Both the position numbers and the translations under genes were made by a program. A DNA stretch of 7,005 nt from Calditrichota bacterium (GTDB taxonomy: Bacteria; Calditrichota; Calditrichia; RBG-13-44-9). The notes beneath the pieces were generated by a model. The model worked only from the letters and a program-made list of their open reading frames with translations. It was not told where the DNA came from and made no database searches. The stretch lies in the NCBI GenBank assembly GCA_024276455.1, contig JAJRXE010000442.1, forward strand, positions 1 to 7,005, read 5' to 3'. Positions within the stretch are counted from its first letter, which is position 1. Each line of letters begins with the position of its first letter. This document shows, one piece after another, positions 6,444 to 7,005 of the stretch.

Positions 6444-7005
6444 TCAAATCACCTGTTCGCTAAACGTTTCCAGATACGTCACAACTTTTTGCAAAAACTT
6501 CCCGCCGGTTTCTCCGTCAATAATGCGGTGGTCGTAAGAGAGCGAAAGGTACGCCATGGACCGAATCGCAATGGCGTCTCCCCCGGGAGACTCGACCACC
6601 ACCGCCCGCTTTTTGATGGCACCGATCCCCAGGATGCCCACATTGGGCTGATTAATAATCGGCAGTCCGATAATGTTGCCAAACACCCCGTAGTTGGTAA
6701 CCGAAAAGGTTGAGCCCTGAATGTCGTCCAGAGTCAATTTGTTCTCCCGGGTACGGGTTACCAGCTCGTTTACCGCCCGGGCTAATCCTCGAAAACTCTT
6801 TTCCTCGGCATTTTTGATCACCGGGACAATCAATCCCTTCGGTCCCGCCACCGCAATTCCCAGATGAACATCTTTGTAGAGCACCAGATTTTCTCCTTTC
6901 AAAGAGGCGTTCATTAAAGGGAACTCTTTGAGCGCCTGCACCACGGCGTAAAGGATAAAAGGAGTTACAGTAAGCTTGTAGCCTTCTTCTTGCAAGAAGA
7001 GGGGG
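6444..7005 (-). CDS. 2-oxoacid dehydrogenase E2 component, catalytic acyltransferase domain (partial, 5' end missing)
   Basis: The frame runs open through the right edge, so only about 187 C-terminal residues are present. The lipoyl domain(s) and the E1/E3-binding domain would lie beyond the edge. A TTG near position 6995 could be read as a start but is almost certainly internal, because the acyltransferase fold would be truncated there. Recognisable family phrases are KLTVTPFILYAVVQAL, LGIAVAGPKGLIVPVI, FSVTNYGVFG and the active-site motif DHRIIDG, whose histidine is 28 residues from the C-terminus. The enzyme transfers the acyl group from lipoyl-lysine to CoA in a pyruvate, 2-oxoglutarate or branched-chain 2-oxoacid dehydrogenase complex. 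The fragment does not settle which substrate, so I give no symbol. The stop is TGA at 6444-6446. The lipA gene that follows would provide its cofactor. Confidence 0.95.
   Translation of the reverse strand, partial: PLFLQEEGYKLTVTPFILYAVVQALKEFPLMNASLKGENLVLYKDVHLGIAVAGPKGLIVPVIKNAEEKSFRGLARAVNELVTRTRENKLTLDDIQGSTFSVTNYGVFGNIIGLPIINQPNVGILGIGAIKKRAVVVESPGGDAIAIRSMAYLSLSYDHRIIDGETGGKFLQKVVTYLETFSEQVI

Noticed and set aside
6444..6995. E2 fragment read as a complete 183-residue acyltransferase starting at TTG
   Set aside because: The frame continues upstream to the window edge in family-like sequence, and a free-standing fragment would lack lipoyl and subunit-binding domains and part of the catalytic fold.

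Overview
All supported genes in this 7 kb window lie on the minus strand, so in transcription order it reads right to left. First comes the 3' end of a 2-oxoacid dehydrogenase E2 (acyltransferase) gene, then lipoyl synthase (lipA). A short gap with a terminator-like hairpin follows. After it comes a tightly packed respiratory operon: an 8-helix membrane protein fused to a monoheme cytochrome c, a membrane-anchored pentaheme cytochrome c (ActA), a large exported molybdopterin-oxidoreductase-like/iron-sulfur protein (ActB), and the first 186 codons of an NrfD/PsrC-type membrane quinol subunit (ActC), which is cut by the left edge.

The last three genes are the core of an Alternative Complex III (ACIII), a quinol:cytochrome c or quinol:oxidase oxidoreductase that replaces the bc1 complex in many bacteria. 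ActC would take electrons from menaquinol. ActB would pass them through its iron-sulfur chain to the hemes of ActA and then to a periplasmic cytochrome or a terminal oxidase. Genes for ActD, ActE and ActF, and perhaps a heme-copper oxidase, would be expected beyond the left edge but cannot be seen. Intergenic gaps in the operon are 20, 20 and 1 nt, each with a clear Shine-Dalgarno sequence.

Two things set this cluster apart from the textbook act operon. The leading gene joins a cytochrome bd subunit I-like membrane bundle to a c-type heme domain. The ActB molybdopterin-like half keeps four cysteines spaced for an FS0 iron-sulfur cluster, which, as I recall them, the well-studied ActB proteins lack.

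The E2 and lipA genes fit together: LipA makes the lipoyl cofactor that E2 needs. The ACIII genes, moderate GC content and overall protein style suggest a Gram-negative bacterium of the FCB group or a neighbour (Calditrichota or Bacteroidota/Rhodothermota-like). This is an inference from recalled family style, not from a search. There are no RNA genes, mobile elements, CRISPR arrays or long non-coding stretches. The region looks like stable core energy metabolism.
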